Assembly (NCBI GenBank): GCA_027024125.1
Contig: JALVSV010000134.1
Coordinates: 1 to 6,300, forward strand
Direction: 5' to 3'
DNA length: 6,300 bases
DNA from: Methylothermaceae bacterium
GTDB taxonomy: Bacteria > Pseudomonadota > Gammaproteobacteria > Methylococcales > Methylothermaceae
In this document: positions 5,893 through 6,300 of the stretch, piece after piece
Position numbering within the stretch: position 1 is the stretch's first letter
How the letters are laid out: every line of letters starts with the position of its first letter
Notes under the pieces: model-generated
The model's input: the letters and a program-made list of their open reading frames with translations, nothing else
The model's database searches: none
Told to the model about the DNA's origin: nothing
Position numbers and translations under genes: made by a program

Positions 5893-5939
5893 AGCTCCTC
5901 CAAATCTTCTGATGTTATTATGGAATCCGACCTGGATTA

Positions 5940-5959
5940 TTGTGCCAAAACAGACACAA
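5940..5959. promoter_or_regulatory. TTGTG-CACAA inverted repeat upstream of the copper operon
   Basis: TTGTG and CACAA form a perfect 5-bp inverted repeat with a 10-base spacer, about 48 bases before the first gene of the minus-strand operon. On the minus strand it overlaps a weak promoter-like pair: TTGTTG (5957-5962) and AATAAT (5936-5941), spaced 15 bases. A repressor or activator site over the operon promoter is a reasonable guess. The promoter match itself is poor. Confidence 0.25.
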
Positions 5960-6003
5960 CAAAGGAAGGTCAGCCCATGGAACTTTACCATAGGCAAGAT
6001 CAG

Positions 6004-6030
6004 AAAAAAATGATACTTCCCGCAAGGAGT
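6004..6030 (-). terminator. Terminator-like hairpin after tRNA-Met
   Basis: On the minus strand ACTCC and GGAAGT (within 6015-6030) can pair as a 5-bp stem with one bulged A and a 5-base loop. Three bases later comes a run of seven T (6004-6010). It lies about 30 bases after the tRNA 3' end, as expected for the tRNA transcript terminator. The stem is short, so strength is doubtful. Confidence 0.45.
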
Positions 6031-6059
6031 GTAAAGAAGAAAATTCTGAAGAGAGAGAG

Positions 6060-6133
6060 TGGCTACGGGTGGACTTGAACCACCGACCCCAGCATTATGA
6101 GTGCTGTGCTCTAACCAGCTGAGCTACGTAGCC
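6060..6133 (-). tRNA. tRNA-Met (anticodon CAT), elongator type
   Basis: The minus strand folds into a complete cloverleaf. The acceptor stem is GGCTACG with CGTAGCC and discriminator A at 6060; the D arm is GCTC-loop-GAGC; the anticodon stem CAGCA/TGCTG encloses loop CTCATAA with anticodon CAT; and the T arm is GGTGG-TTCAAGT-CCACC. The sequence is very close to E. coli elongator tRNA-Met, and the ordinary GGC acceptor start excludes initiator tRNA, which has a mismatched first pair. A tRNA-Ile2 with a modified C34 also carries CAT, but the acceptor and D-arm resemblance favours Met. The CCA end is not encoded (CTC follows), so it is added after transcription. It is the only RNA gene seen. Confidence 0.95.
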
Positions 6134-6146
6134 GTAGGAGTTGCGC

Positions 6147-6175
6147 ATTATGCAAATTCGAGATATTGATGTCAA
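6147..6175 (-). promoter_or_regulatory. Sigma70 promoter of tRNA-Met with GC-rich discriminator
   Basis: On the minus strand TTGACA (6170-6175) is a perfect -35 box, followed by a 17-base spacer and CATAAT (6147-6152) as the -10 box. The tRNA 5' end lies 13 bases after the -10 box. GCGC immediately follows the -10, the GC-rich discriminator common in promoters of stable RNAs that respond to ppGpp. Strength and position strongly support it as the tRNA promoter; stringent control is inferred. Confidence 0.8.
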
Positions 6176-6300
6176 GGCCAAGTTTACTTCCACACAGGGC
6201 TCCTTCATCTATTCGGTCCCGGGGCAGGTGATCTGCTTCGAAAAACGCCGTGAATACTTTCTTGCTACGCAGTCCTGCTGCGCAAGAAAGCCCTACCCAA
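6150..6300 (+). CDS. Possible start of an unrecognised plus-strand gene, cut by window edge (doubtful)
   Basis: An open frame begins at ATG 6150 with AGGAG 9 bases upstream and runs 50 codons without a stop to the window end. It begins MQIRDIDVKAKFTSTQG and continues through VPGQVICFEKRREYF to a cysteine pair. I recognise no family. In favour are the ribosome binding site and protein-like codon use in the middle. Against it, the ATG lies inside the -10 box of the minus-strand tRNA promoter, leaving almost no leader, and the same bases are also open in one minus-strand frame. The region may instead be non-coding upstream DNA. Confidence 0.3.
   Translation, partial: MQIRDIDVKAKFTSTQGSFIYSVPGQVICFEKRREYFLATQSCCARKPYP
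6257..6290. repeat. Nine-base inverted repeat near right edge
   Basis: CTTTCTTGC (6257-6265) and GCAAGAAAG (6282-6290) form a perfect 9-bp inverted repeat with a 16-base loop. GCAG/CTGC (6269-6272 and 6275-6278) inside the loop gives a possible nested stem. Neither side has the flanking T run of a strong terminator. It could be a terminator of a gene beyond the edge, a protein-binding site upstream of the tRNA promoter, or chance structure in a coding region. Confidence 0.4.

Noticed and set aside
5893..5997. Upstream extension of the 204-residue protein
   Set aside because: ATG 5892 has GGAGGAG before it and begins a normal signal peptide; the extension would bury that signal.
6060..6133. 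tRNA-Met as the attachment site of an integrated element
   Set aside because: No integrase gene and no repeated copy of the tRNA 3' end was found in the window.

Overview
The window reads as a stretch of chromosome from a Gram-negative, aerobic bacterium, probably a proteobacterium. The evidence is Sec-type signal peptides on several periplasmic proteins, a DedA-type protein close to E. coli YqaA, a NemR-like TetR tail and a bacterial elongator tRNA-Met. That tRNA gene does not encode its CCA end, which argues against enterobacteria. Base composition is moderate (about half G+C by eye) and looks even across the window. I see no transposase, integrase, CRISPR array or phage gene.

Left part, plus strand (1-2094). 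The window opens in the 3' end of a TetR-family regulator. It is followed by a DUF4242 (SCO4226-like) small protein, a 61-residue mono-cluster 4Fe-4S ferredoxin of the Fer4_19 type, and an exported SELENBP1/SBP56-family protein that is best called a copper-dependent methanethiol oxidase (MtoX). These four genes point the same way with short gaps and may be one regulated unit for handling a C1-sulfur compound. The four histidines proposed as copper ligands in the family are present.

Right part, minus strand (5892 down to 2152). Four genes run towards mtoX. In order of transcription they are an unrecognised exported 204-residue protein with a C-terminal membrane anchor; a 577-residue two-domain multicopper oxidase with a C-terminal anchor; a Met-rich cupredoxin with a membrane-embedded C terminus; and a YqaA-like DedA protein. 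The first three look like parts of one copper protein assembly on the periplasmic face of the inner membrane, and this is the best candidate for an undescribed system here. The two gene sets converge on a small hairpin at 2120-2148.

Right end (5893-6300). A tRNA-Met(CAT) gene on the minus strand has a near-consensus sigma70 promoter with a GC-rich discriminator and a weak terminator-like hairpin behind it. A possible plus-strand open frame starts inside that promoter and leaves the window; it is doubtful.

How the parts may work together (inference): MtoX would oxidise methanethiol in the periplasm to formaldehyde, H2S and H2O2. The membrane-anchored copper oxidase and cupredoxin could serve copper supply, electron transfer or oxidation of a related substrate. 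Nothing in the sequence proves that the two converging units share a function.
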